The notes under the pieces: model-generated
What the model saw: the letters and a program-made list of their open reading frames with translations, nothing else
Database searches by the model: none
What the model was told of the DNA's origin: nothing
Origin: Anaerobaca lacustris
GTDB taxonomy: Bacteria; Planctomycetota; Phycisphaerae; Sedimentisphaerales; Anaerobacaceae
NCBI RefSeq assembly: GCF_030012215.1
Contig: NZ_JASCXX010000014.1
Coordinates: 62,001 to 126,000 of the forward strand
Length of the DNA stretch: 64,000 bases
Direction of reading: 5' to 3'
In this document: in pieces, positions 30,601-40,906 of the stretch
Layout of the letters: each line of letters opens with the position of its first letter
How positions within the stretch are numbered: position 1 is the stretch's first letter
Program-made: the position numbers and the translations under genes

Positions 30601-30810
30601 TTCGAGACGAGCCGCCAAGCGCGGTTCATGATCCCCATGGCGATCAGCCTCGGGTACGGCATCCTCTTTGCGACCGCCATCAGCCTTGTCATCGTTCCCT
30701 GCCTCTACTCGATTGCCGAAGACGTCCGACGCGCCCTGCTGAAGCTCTGGCCGCCGCAAGAGGACGTCGATCTTGTGCCAGGTGTCCCGGTAGATGTCGG
30801 GGCCCGGTAA
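27649..30810 (+). CDS. RND family efflux pump (AcrB/HAE1-like permease)
   Basis: The 1053-residue inner-membrane protein has the full RND layout of 12 transmembrane helices and two large periplasmic loops. The proton-relay motif is present ([18 protein letters not shown], with two adjacent Asp residues in helix 4). The C-terminal half repeats the fold ([51 protein letters not shown]). Its sequence type suggests the broad HAE1-like branch for organic substrates rather than metal exporters; the substrate is unknown. It closes a four-gene operon with the TetR gene. Confidence 0.93.
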   Translation: [1053 protein letters not shown]

Positions 30811-31064
30811 GCTGTGACCCCGGTCACCAGCGACGGCGTGAGCCGGCGCGTCCGCCGGGTCCTCTGCCCCCCCCCAGGAGCCGCACACCGCTTCTGCCGC
30901 GTCGCGCACCCCCCCAGAAGGTGTTGGGTCTTGTGGATCTTGTATCGATCTGTTAAAATAGCTGATTCGGAGATTCTGGGGGCATGGAGGCCTCGGCCCA
31001 TCGAATGGCCCGATGTCCTCGGATCGAGATACCCTGCGGCTTGAGAGAAAGGACCGGAGATCGA
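30811..31064. other. Intergenic region with C-runs and a promoter-like site
   Basis: This 254-bp gap after the pump gene has a GTGACC/GGTCAC inverted repeat just after the stop. It also has two C-runs (9 C at about 30868-30876, 7 C at about 30910-30916), each followed by a similar AG-rich trinucleotide context. I see no gene in it. Confidence 0.5.
30931..30959 (+). promoter_or_regulatory. Promoter candidate for the CotH/lamin-tail gene
   Basis: TTGTGG (30931-30936), a 17-bp spacer and TAAAAT (30954-30959) lie about 105 bp before the ATG at 31065. Confidence 0.45.
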
Positions 31065-34000
31065 ATGAGAAGAGCCGGACGGAAATCCCGATTGGGATTG
31101 GCCTGTGCGATGGTCTTGTGCCTGTCGACCCTGTGGGGATCGCCGAGCATGGCCCTGGTCATCAGCGAGATTATGTATCATCCGGCCGATGATGGCGAGT
31201 CGCTGGAATTCATCGAGTTGTACAACGACCGGGCGGTCTTTGAAGACCTCAGCGGATGGGTGTTCACACGGGGGATCGAGTACACCTTCGAGCCCGAGAC
31301 GATCCTCGGCGCCAAGCAGTACATGGTGATCGCGCGCGACCCGGCTGCCTTGGAGGCCGCCTATGGGATTAGCGGAGTGCTGGGTCCATATGCCGGCCGG
31401 CTGGACAACGCCGGCGAGCGCGTCGAGCTGTCCAATGCCAGCGGGGCCGCCGTCTTGTCCGTCCGCTACGACCGCGAGCCGCCCTGGCCGGCGGCGCCGA
31501 GCGGAACGGGCCACTCGCTGGTCCTGGCTACGCTGGCCGGTGATCCGGACGAAGCCTCAAGCTGGGCTGCCAGCAGCACGATCGGCGGGACGCCCGGTGC
31601 GCCGGACCCGATTCAGGTGGAAGCTGAGGGTCCCAATCTCGTGACACTTGTCGACATCGGCCATCCAGGACGATACTTCAAGGGGACCAGGGAGCCTTCG
31701 CCGGACCGCTTGGGACGCCCGACCACCGAATGGACGGCGATCGAGTTCAACGACGACCCGGCCACGACCGACTGGCTCGAGGGCCCGAGCGGCTATGGCT
31801 ACAGCGGCGACCCAGCCCATTTTCAGGTCATCCGAACGCTTCTGGACGACATGAGATACAACTACGTCTCGGTCTATGCCAGGCTGCCATTTGTCCTGAC
31901 GGGCGGGCAGATCGATTCGTTTGCCCAGTTGCAGGCGGAAATCCATTACGACGACGAGTTCATTCTGTACCTTAATGGGGTGCGTGTGGCCGATTCCGGG
32001 CGGATGCCCGGCGATCCGCCGCCCTTCAACCATCCGTCCGGCCAGGGGTGGAACCCGCCGGCCGAGATCCTCGACCTGACGAATCGCATGAACCTTCTTG
32101 TGGTCGGAACGAACGTCTTGTCCATTCAGGTCCACAACGCATCGTTGGGCGGCAGTTCGGATTGCATCGCCAGTCCCATCCTGCGTGCGGTTGTCGAAGC
32201 CCCGCGGACCGGCGGTGACCCCCGAGCCCGCCTGGTCATCAATGAGCTGCTGACCAAGGGCGGCACCGACTGGATTGAGATCTACAATCCGGGGCCTGTC
32301 CCGGTGGATTTGAGCGGCGTCTATCTGAGCGACGACCCCACGAATCTGCTGCAATGCAGGTTTGCCGATGGGCTCGTGCTGGCGCCGGGGGAGTTCTGGG
32401 CGGTCGAGCAGGGCACGTCTGACGAGGGGTTCGGTTTCGGACTGAGCTTCGCGGGCGAGACGGTCTATGTGACCGCCGCGACAGACGAGGCGGAACCGAG
32501 GCCGGTCCGCGTTATGGATGCGGTGCGTTTCGGGACGATCCCGCCCGGCATGACGTTCGGGCGATACCCGGACGGGTCCGGCGATCTTCATGTTCTCGAA
32601 GTTCCCACGTTTGCCGGACCCAACGCCCGGCCGTCCGTGCACGACATCGTCATCAACGAGATCATGTATCACCACCTCACGGCCGATGAGCGCTTCGAAT
32701 ACGTCGAACTGTACAACAAGGGTAACGAGACGGTCTCTCTGGGCGGTTGGGCCTTCACCGGGGGGATCGACTATGTCTTCGAACAGGGCGTGGAGATGCC
32801 GCCCGACTCGTACCTCGTGATCGCTCAGTCGCCGGATTTCCTGGCGGCGATCTACGAACATCTGGACGTGGGCGTCAACGTGGTCGGACCGTATTCGGGC
32901 CGCCTGAGCGAGCGCAGCGACCGTTTGCGCCTCTCGTACCCGCTGACCGAGGACGACGAGGTGTACATGGTCACGGCCGATGAAGTCACTTATTACGACG
33001 GCGGCCGATGGCCCTTCTGGGCCGACGGTCGGGGCTCCAGCCTCGAGCTGCGCGATCCGCACAGCGACAACAGCAAGCCCGATGCCTGGGCCGACAGCGA
33101 CGAGAGCGACAAGACCGAGTGGACCGAATACTCGTTCACGATCGCCGCCAATGATACGCAGTACACCCACGACCGCGTGACCGTGTTCGACCTGATGCTC
33201 CTCAAACACGGCGAGGTGCTCCTCGACGACATCGAGTGCGTCATCGACGGCGCCAACCGCCTGACCAACGGCGGATTCGAGAGCGGCATGTCCCCCTGGC
33301 GAACGCTCGGAAACCACGTGCAGTCTTTCGTCACGACGGCCGACAGCTATTCGGGCTCGCGCGCGCTGCACCTGATCGCTACCGGACATGGCGATCCGGG
33401 GGCCAATCGCGTGAACCAGTCGATCTCGGGCGTCAACGCCAATACAGTGACATTCCGTTTCCGCGCCCGCTGGCTGCGAGGCAGCCGATACCTGCTGCTT
33501 CGCACGACGCAGGAGCAGTCGCCCGTGCAGCCGCCACGACCGGCCTATGCCTTCGAGCTGGGCATTCCTTTCAATATGGGCACGCCCGGCCTGCGGAACA
33601 CTGCCTATGTGGCCAACCGCGCTCCCGATATCACGAACGTGCGACACAGTCCCGTCCTGCCTGCGGGCGGCGAGCCGATCGTTGTCACCTCGCGCATTAC
33701 CGACCACGACGGCGTGGTCATGGCGATGCTCAGCTACCGATCCGAGGGCGGCGCGTTCACCAATGTGCCTATGGTCGATGACGGATCGGGCGACGACGCC
33801 ATTGCCGGCGACAGTGTGTTCACCGCGACGATTCCCGGCGCGCCGACGGGCACGATGCGGGCGTTCTATATCGAGGCCTTCGACGGCACGGCCTTCACAC
33901 GGTTCCCCAGCCGGCTGGCCCCCACCGCTGAGGTGCCCGACCGGACCTGCCTGGTCCGCGTGGGCGAGACTCCCGTCAACAGCCGGTTCGCCAGCTATCG

Positions 34001-35159
34001 TGTCTGGCTCTCGAACGACGTCGTCAGTACGTTTCGCTCTCGCCCGAACCTTTCGAATGAGTTACTGGACTGCACCTTTGTCTACAACGACACGGACGTT
34101 TTCTACAACGTTGGGATCCGTCACCGGGGCAGCCCGTTCCTGCGGAGCGGTACGGGACGCGACCCGACCCCGGCCGACAGCCACGGCGTCCGACTCGATT
34201 TCAATCCGAACCAGAGATTCCGGGACCGAACGGAGGTGAATCTCGACGGGACGGAGGGCTCCAGCCGCGGTCCTTTGCAGGAACGCGCGTCGTATTGGTT
34301 CTATCAGCAGATGGGCCTGCAGTTCTCACGGCAGGAGTACGTGCGCCTGATCATGAACGGCCGTGCGAGGAACATCTATGAAGACGTTCAAAAGATCGAC
34401 GGCGACTACATCGACAAGTGGTTCCCCAACGACGCCGACGGCTACATTCACAAGATCGACGACTATTTCGAGTATTCGGCCGACGGCACACGACACAGGA
34501 ACCTGGACGAGGGCCTGAAGTACGATTCCCGACACCCCCTGCTCAAGGAGACCTATCGCTGGGGCTTCGAGAAACGCTCGCACCGCGAGAACGACAAGTG
34601 GGATCATCTGTTCAACTTCGCTGCGGCGATGAACACACCGTCTGCCAGTCCGACGTACGAGCAGACCATCGAATCGGTGATCCATCCGGACCATTTCGCG
34701 GCGGTCCTGGCGATCCGTCACGCCGTGGGCGACTGGGACAGTTACGGATACCGTCGCGGCAAGAACAACTACTTCTATTACGCGGCTCAAAAGGGCAAAT
34801 GGTATCTCCTGCCTTGGGATATCGATTTCACGCTCGGTTCGGGCGACGGGCCGTCCACGGGGTTGCCACCAACCAATTCGAGTATCTTCCCCGAAGTGCA
34901 TCAATTCCTCAATCACCCCAAGTACAAGGAGGTGTATTGGGATGCGCTGCGGACGCTGGTCGAAGGCCCGTGGCAGACGTCGTACGGCACGAACGACCCG
35001 CCGACAGCGTTCGACCGGTTCCTGGATGACGCCGCCGACGCGCTGGGGGCCGAGGGCTTCGACAACAGCCGACGCAATTCGATCAAACAATTCGTGCGCT
35101 CGCGCCGCAATTACGTCCTCTCGCAACTTCCGACGGCGCCGACCGGCAGGGACCGCTGA
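31065..35159 (+). CDS. Giant secreted lamin-tail-domain protein with C-terminal CotH kinase-like domain
   Basis: The 1364-residue protein has a signal peptide (LGLACAMVLCLSTLWGSPSMA). Three lamin-tail (LTD) modules are seen: near residue 30 (LVISEIMYHPADDGESLEFIELYN), near 390 (LVINELLTKGGTDWIEIYNPG) and near 525 (IVINEIMYHHLTADERFEYVELYN). A jelly-roll, carbohydrate-binding-like stretch with NGGFESGMSPW lies around residues 690-830. The C-terminal third (about 975-1350) has CotH hallmarks: GIRHRGSPF, and RRGKNNYFYYAAQKGKWYLLPWDIDF. Known CotH proteins phosphorylate spore-coat proteins. Extracellular planctomycete forms are uncharacterised and may modify or anchor surface proteins. GGAG precedes the ATG. 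Confidence 0.85.
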   Translation: MRRAGRKSRLGLACAMVLCLSTLWGSPSMALVISEIMYHPADDGESLEFIELYNDRAVFEDLSGWVFTRGIEYTFEPETILGAKQYMVIARDPAALEAAYGISGVLGPYAGRLDNAGERVELSNASGAAVLSVRYDREPPWPAAPSGTGHSLVLATLAGDPDEASSWAASSTIGGTPGAPDPIQVEAEGPNLVTLVDIGHPGRYFKGTREPSPDRLGRPTTEWTAIEFNDDPATTDWLEGPSGYGYSGDPAHFQVIRTLLDDMRYNYVSVYARLPFVLTGGQIDSFAQLQAEIHYDDEFILYLNGVRVADSGRMPGDPPPFNHPSGQGWNPPAEILDLTNRMNLLVVGTNVLSIQVHNASLGGSSDCIASPILRAVVEAPRTGGDPRARLVINELLTKGGTDWIEIYNPGPVPVDLSGVYLSDDPTNLLQCRFADGLVLAPGEFWAVEQGTSDEGFGFGLSFAGETVYVTAATDEAEPRPVRVMDAVRFGTIPPGMTFGRYPDGSGDLHVLEVPTFAGPNARPSVHDIVINEIMYHHLTADERFEYVELYNKGNETVSLGGWAFTGGIDYVFEQGVEMPPDSYLVIAQSPDFLAAIYEHLDVGVNVVGPYSGRLSERSDRLRLSYPLTEDDEVYMVTADEVTYYDGGRWPFWADGRGSSLELRDPHSDNSKPDAWADSDESDKTEWTEYSFTIAANDTQYTHDRVTVFDLMLLKHGEVLLDDIECVIDGANRLTNGGFESGMSPWRTLGNHVQSFVTTADSYSGSRALHLIATGHGDPGANRVNQSISGVNANTVTFRFRARWLRGSRYLLLRTTQEQSPVQPPRPAYAFELGIPFNMGTPGLRNTAYVANRAPDITNVRHSPVLPAGGEPIVVTSRITDHDGVVMAMLSYRSEGGAFTNVPMVDDGSGDDAIAGDSVFTATIPGAPTGTMRAFYIEAFDGTAFTRFPSRLAPTAEVPDRTCLVRVGETPVNSRFASYRVWLSNDVVSTFRSRPNLSNELLDCTFVYNDTDVFYNVGIRHRGSPFLRSGTGRDPTPADSHGVRLDFNPNQRFRDRTEVNLDGTEGSSRGPLQERASYWFYQQMGLQFSRQEYVRLIMNGRARNIYEDVQKIDGDYIDKWFPNDADGYIHKIDDYFEYSADGTRHRNLDEGLKYDSRHPLLKETYRWGFEKRSHRENDKWDHLFNFAAAMNTPSASPTYEQTIESVIHPDHFAAVLAIRHAVGDWDSYGYRRGKNNYFYYAAQKGKWYLLPWDIDFTLGSGDGPSTGLPPTNSSIFPEVHQFLNHPKYKEVYWDALRTLVEGPWQTSYGTNDPPTAFDRFLDDAADALGAEGFDNSRRNSIKQFVRSRRNYVLSQLPTAPTGRDR

Positions 35160-35465
35160 TCCTGAATCCCCCCCGCCGATCACCGGTCCTTATGATCTCG
35201 ACGGATGCCCGGATGGGATACATCGGGACATCGAACTGCGGATGCACCGACGGCGTAGCCCAAAGGGAATGGGTTGCGGATCGTCCGTGATCTGCAGAAA
35301 AAAGGAGTAACGCCTCGGCGCCGCGCGGCACTATCATGGCATCTGACGGCTTGTCCGCCTGGACGAGCCGATCGTGACTCTTGTGAAAAGCTCGCCAAAT
35401 GCCCCTTCAGAACCGGGTATTGGGCGAAGAGTGCTGTACGGACGCCGGTTCGGGTGGGCAAAGGG
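35160..35465. other. Intergenic region without a recognisable gene
   Basis: These 306 bp between the CotH gene and the TPR peptidase gene carry a C-run (about 35167-35173) and an AAAAAAGGAG stretch near 35298 with no start codon at a proper distance. No clear promoter pair or hairpin was found by eye. Confidence 0.5.
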
Positions 35466-38051
35466 ATGATGTCGTCGGATGCACAGGATTCGCGCCGCAG
35501 GCTGCTGACCGGAGCAGCGGTCTGCATTGCCATCGTGCTCGGATCGGTCCCGTACGTGCAAGCGGCGGGCCTGGATGTGACCCGGGAGCATTTCCGAAAA
35601 GGTCAGTACGATGCCTCTCTCGATGCGGCCGCCAGGGCGATCGCCGATTCGGCATACCAACCCCAATGGCGTGTGCTGTGGATCGAATCCCTGCTGGCCC
35701 TGGGCCAATACGAGGAGGCGGCCGACAGAATCGGCTCGGTCCTGATTCAGTACCCGCTGAACCTCACGCTCCTGAAGCTCGCCCACACGGTATACACGGA
35801 CAACGGCCAGGCCGATCTGGCCAGGGAGATGCTCGAGAAGATCTATCGGATCGCCTCGGCCAGACGTCTGGCATTCGTTTCAAACACCGATCTTGTGGCC
35901 CTCGGGCAGGCGCTTCTGCTGCTGGGGGCCGAGCCACGCACCGTCTTGCGGGATTTCTACAACCGGGTGCTGCAGAACGACCCGAACTGTCGCGAAGCGT
36001 ATCTGGCGGCCGGCGATCTGGCGATCGCCAAGCAGGACTTCGAGCTGGCGGTCGAGCAATTTCGCAAGGCGCTCGAACGCTTCGGCGATGACCCGGACGT
36101 GCACTGTGGCCTGGCCAGGGCGTTCTATTACAGCGACCGACGGACCATGATGGAGCACTTGGACGCGGCCCTGTTCGTCAATCCGAGGCACGCACCGTCC
36201 CTGATCCTGCTGGCCGAGCACCAGATCGACTGTGAGGACCACGACGGGGCCGCCAGGTCGCTGGACCACGTTCTGGCCGTCAATCCCTGGCGGCCGGAAG
36301 CATGGGCCTATCGTGCGCTGTTGGCCCATTTGGCCAACGACCCCGGCGAGGCGACTGCCTGTCGGGCCAAGGCGCTGAAGTTCCGCCCGGCCAATCCGCT
36401 GGTGGACCACCTGATCGGGGCCAAACTCTCACAGAAGTACCGATTCGCAGAGGGCAGCGCCCATCAGCGCCATGCCCTGCAATTCGATCCGAACTATCTC
36501 CCGGCACGAATCCAGTTGGCCGAAGACCTGCTGCGGCTCGGAGACGATGAGCCGGGCTGGACGCTCGCCCGACAAGTCGCCGATGCCGACCCGTACAACG
36601 TCAAGGCATACAACCTGACCACCCTGCACGACAGCATGTCGAAGTTCAAGACGCTGGAGGCCGACGGATTCGTGTTGCGGATGAACGAGCTTGAGGCGGC
36701 GGTCTATGGAGACAGGGCGCTGGCGCTGTTGAAGGAGGCCAAAGAAGAGCTATGCGAGAAGTACGGCCTGCAACTCGACCGCCCCGTGATCGTCGAGCTG
36801 TTTCCCAATCCGCAGGATTTCGCGGTGCGCACGTTCGGCATGCCCGACGTCGATGGTTACCTCGGTGTCTGCTTCGGCAACGTCATCACGGCCAACAGTC
36901 CCAAGGCCCAGAGACCTGCGAACTGGGAGGCGGTGCTGTGGCACGAGTTCGCTCACGTCGTGACGCTGAACCTGACGCAAAACAAGATGCCGCGCTGGCT
37001 GAGCGAAGGGATCTCCGTCCACGAAGAGTTGCAGCGGAACCCGACGTGGGGCCAGCGGATGAATCCGACGTATCGCCGGATGATCCTCGACGGAGAACTG
37101 ACGCCGATCCGCAAGCTCAGCGGTGCGTTCCTGAATCCGCCGACGCCGGTGCATCTCCAGTTCGCGTACTATCAATCGGCGCTCGTGGTCGAGTTTCTCA
37201 TCGAGCGTTTCGGCCTGGATGCCGTCAAGGCGACCCTGGCCGATTTGGGCGACGGCGAGGAAATCAACGCGACCCTCGCCAGGCACACTGTGCCGCTGGC
37301 GCAGATCGAGCGGCAGTTTGCGGCCTTTGCGCGAAAGCGCGCCGAGGGTCTGGCCCCCGATGTCAACTGGGAGCAGCCGAGCGCCGAACAGGTCGACTCC
37401 GCCGATCCCGAGGCGGTAGCGGAATGGTTGGCCAAGCGCCCCAACAACTTCTGGGCGTTGCAGCTTCAGGCTCGCATGTCCCTGGCCGGCCAGCGATGGG
37501 AAGAGGCGAAAAAGCCGCTCGAAAAGCTGATCGACCTTTATCCCGAGCATGTCGGTGAGGGCAGCGCATACGGGCTCCTGGCGGCTGTGCATCGCGCGCT
37601 TGGCGAGACCGAGCGGGAACGCGACGTTCTAAGCAGGCTGGCCGAGATGTCTTCTGATGCGGCCGATGCCTATACGCGGCTGATGGAAATCACGACGGAA
37701 CAGAAAGCATGGGACCAGGTCGTCGAAAACGCCGAGCGATATCTGGCCGTCTACCCCATGCTGGGCAAGGTCTATGAGTCGCTCGGGCGGGCAGCGGAAG
37801 AACTGAACCGGGGCGAGAGAGCCGTCGATTCGTATCGGCGACTGCTGCTGCTGGAGCCGGCCGACCCCGTTGAGGTTCATTATCGACTGGCTCGACTGCT
37901 TCGACATGACGAGCCGGCCGACGCCAGACGCCACATCCTCGAGGCCCTCGCCGATGCTCCGCGCTTTCGAGAGGGACATCGATTGCTTCTGGAACTGCTC
38001 GATGACGCGCAGGACACATCGTCTTCGACAGATCAGGGGGGTGCGCAATGA
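35466..38051 (+). CDS. TPR protein with peptidase-MA-like zinc metalloprotease domain
   Basis: The 861-residue protein has a signal or membrane anchor (LLTGAAVCIAIVLGSVPYVQA). TPR helices span about residues 40-400. A gluzincin-type catalytic site follows: WHEFAH with His493, Glu494 and His497, then PRWLSEGISVHEE about 20 residues on, whose Glu is the likely third zinc ligand. More TPR repeats complete the C-terminus. It should be an active periplasmic or surface peptidase recognising partners through its TPRs (inference). Tandem ATGs at 35466/35469 follow AAAGGG; the longer frame from 35274 lacks a leader-like sequence. It overlaps the next gene by 4 bp. Confidence 0.82.
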   Translation: MMSSDAQDSRRRLLTGAAVCIAIVLGSVPYVQAAGLDVTREHFRKGQYDASLDAAARAIADSAYQPQWRVLWIESLLALGQYEEAADRIGSVLIQYPLNLTLLKLAHTVYTDNGQADLAREMLEKIYRIASARRLAFVSNTDLVALGQALLLLGAEPRTVLRDFYNRVLQNDPNCREAYLAAGDLAIAKQDFELAVEQFRKALERFGDDPDVHCGLARAFYYSDRRTMMEHLDAALFVNPRHAPSLILLAEHQIDCEDHDGAARSLDHVLAVNPWRPEAWAYRALLAHLANDPGEATACRAKALKFRPANPLVDHLIGAKLSQKYRFAEGSAHQRHALQFDPNYLPARIQLAEDLLRLGDDEPGWTLARQVADADPYNVKAYNLTTLHDSMSKFKTLEADGFVLRMNELEAAVYGDRALALLKEAKEELCEKYGLQLDRPVIVELFPNPQDFAVRTFGMPDVDGYLGVCFGNVITANSPKAQRPANWEAVLWHEFAHVVTLNLTQNKMPRWLSEGISVHEELQRNPTWGQRMNPTYRRMILDGELTPIRKLSGAFLNPPTPVHLQFAYYQSALVVEFLIERFGLDAVKATLADLGDGEEINATLARHTVPLAQIERQFAAFARKRAEGLAPDVNWEQPSAEQVDSADPEAVAEWLAKRPNNFWALQLQARMSLAGQRWEEAKKPLEKLIDLYPEHVGEGSAYGLLAAVHRALGETERERDVLSRLAEMSSDAADAYTRLMEITTEQKAWDQVVENAERYLAVYPMLGKVYESLGRAAEELNRGERAVDSYRRLLLLEPADPVEVHYRLARLLRHDEPADARRHILEALADAPRFREGHRLLLELLDDAQDTSSSTDQGGAQ

Positions 38052-38890
38052 CCAGGACACGATGGGTTCTCGCACTACTGGTTGTCTCGGCTGTCGGCGG
38101 GACGCTGGTGTTCGCCCAGCGGTACTACGATCGCGGGGGCGTGCCCGACTGGCAGACGGACAAGGAGTTCGCTCACGATGTGTTCACCTTCGTGCGGATC
38201 CAGTACTCCTCCGGGTACGGCGGCGGAGGGTTCGGCCCCGGTCGTGGCCGGCGAGGCTTCGGGCGAGGAGGGGGACGCTGGGCCACCGATTACCCCGACA
38301 GCGACTTGAACTTCTCCTATCGTCTCCAGCAACTGACGTCTCTCGAAGTCAACCCGGACGGCCTGATCCTTGAACTGACCGACCCGGAACTGTTCAACTA
38401 TCCGTTTATCTATATCGTCGAGCCCGGCTATCTGGTGTTTACCGAAGAGGAGGTCGTGGCCCTGCGGCGCTATCTGCTCAACGGTGGGTTCCTGATGGTC
38501 GATGATTTCTGGGGACAGGAGGAATGGTACAACTTCTACTACGAGATCAAGCGGGTCTTTCCCGACCGCGAGCCGGTCGAGCTGCCGCTGAGCCACCCGA
38601 TCTTCCGCGCCGTGTTCGAGTTGAAGGAGAAGCCTCAGATCCCCAGCGTCGACGCGGCGATCCGCGGCCGGCCTTATGGCATCACCTGGGAGCGCGAGGA
38701 CGCCCGCGAGCCGCACTACAGGGCTCTCTACGACGACAAGGGCCGGATGATGGCGATCATCTGCCACAACACCGACTTGGGCGACGGATGGGAAGAGGAA
38801 GGCACAGATGAGTGGTTCTTCCGCGAGTTCTCTGAGAAGAAAGCCTATCCCATGGGGATCAACATCGTGTTCTATGCGATGACTCGGTGA
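38048..38890 (+). CDS. Secreted DUF4159 domain protein
   Basis: The 280-residue protein has a signal peptide (WVLALLVVSAVGGTLVFAQ). A Gly/Arg-rich segment follows (GGGGFGPGRGRRGFGRGGG, about residues 57-80), then the DUF4159 domain: LNFSYRLQQLTSLEV, YPFIYIVEPGYLVFTEEEVVALRRYLLNGGFLMVDDFWG. The domain resembles glutamine-amidotransferase-like flavodoxin folds without a catalytic Cys. It is regularly found next to MoxR/DUF58/VWA genes, as here; the function is unknown. The start overlaps the peptidase gene stop (ATGA). Confidence 0.85.
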   Translation: MTRTRWVLALLVVSAVGGTLVFAQRYYDRGGVPDWQTDKEFAHDVFTFVRIQYSSGYGGGGFGPGRGRRGFGRGGGRWATDYPDSDLNFSYRLQQLTSLEVNPDGLILELTDPELFNYPFIYIVEPGYLVFTEEEVVALRRYLLNGGFLMVDDFWGQEEWYNFYYEIKRVFPDREPVELPLSHPIFRAVFELKEKPQIPSVDAAIRGRPYGITWEREDAREPHYRALYDDKGRMMAIICHNTDLGDGWEEEGTDEWFFREFSEKKAYPMGINIVFYAMTR

Positions 38891-38930
38891 GACCGGGCCC
38901 GGTGACACGCACCACAGACGAGAAAGGACG

Positions 38931-39937
<1,007 letters not shown>

Positions 39938-39941
<4 letters not shown>

Positions 39942-40906
39942 CGGAAGTGCCGACTCCATCCGAGTCCCGCACGACGAGCGGGATGATCGATCCGGCCGCA
40001 TTGATGAAGATCCGGTCGATGGAGCTGCGCGCCAAGGGCGTCGTCCAGGGGTTCCTCAGAGGCATCCACCGAAGTCCCTATCACGGCTTCTCCGCCGAGT
40101 TCACCGAGTATCGCCAGTACAGCGCCGGCGACGATCCTCGCTACGTCGATTGGCGCGTCTACGCGCGGAGCGACCGGTTCTACATCAAGAAATTCGAGGA
40201 CGAGACCAACCTGCGCTGCCACCTGCTGATCGACCACAGTCGGTCGATGGGGTACGGGTCCATCGGCTACACCAAGGGCCAATACGCCGGCACGCTGGCC
40301 GCGACGCTGGCGTATTTCCTTTTCCGGCAAGGCGACGCCGTCGGGCTGGCGACGTTCGACGACCGGATCACACAGTACATGCCACCTCGCAACCGGCCCA
40401 GCTATCTGCGCCGGCTGATGGCGGCGCTCGAGGCGGACCCGCAGGGCCGCGCCACCGACCTGGGGCCGCCACTGCAACGCTTGGCCCGAATGCTGACCAA
40501 ACGCGGTTTGATCGTGCTGGTCTCCGATCTGCTGACCTCAATCGACTGGCTCGAATCCGACCTGGGCTATCTGTCGGCCGGCGGCCACGACGTCGTCGTG
40601 TTCCAGGTGCTCGACCCGGCCGAGTTGAACTTCGATTTCGACGCGCCCGCCCTGTTCCGCGACCTCGAATCAGGTCGTGATATGTACGTCGATCCGCCCG
40701 CCGCGCAGAAGGGCTACAAACGCATGCTCGAGGCGCATCTCGACAAGGCCCGGACCGCGTGCCGGCGTCTGGGGATCGATTACCACCTGTTCGCAACGGA
40801 CCGTTCGTTCGATCTGGCCCTGCTGGAGTTCTTGCAGGACCGGATGCGCCGCCACAAGCAACAGGTTCGACGGATGCGGAGCGCAACTGCCGGGAGGAGG
40901 ACATGA
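39938..40906 (+). CDS. DUF58 domain protein (VWA-like MoxR partner)
   Basis: The 322-residue protein has the DUF58 signature YRQYSAGDDPRYVDWRVYAR...FYIKKFEDETN. A VWA-like core follows, with an intact MIDAS D-x-S-x-S (LIDHSRSMGYG). It lacks transmembrane helices, so it probably acts in the cytoplasm with the MoxR ATPase. The gene is joined by 4-bp overlaps to MoxR and to the BatA-like gene. Confidence 0.92.
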
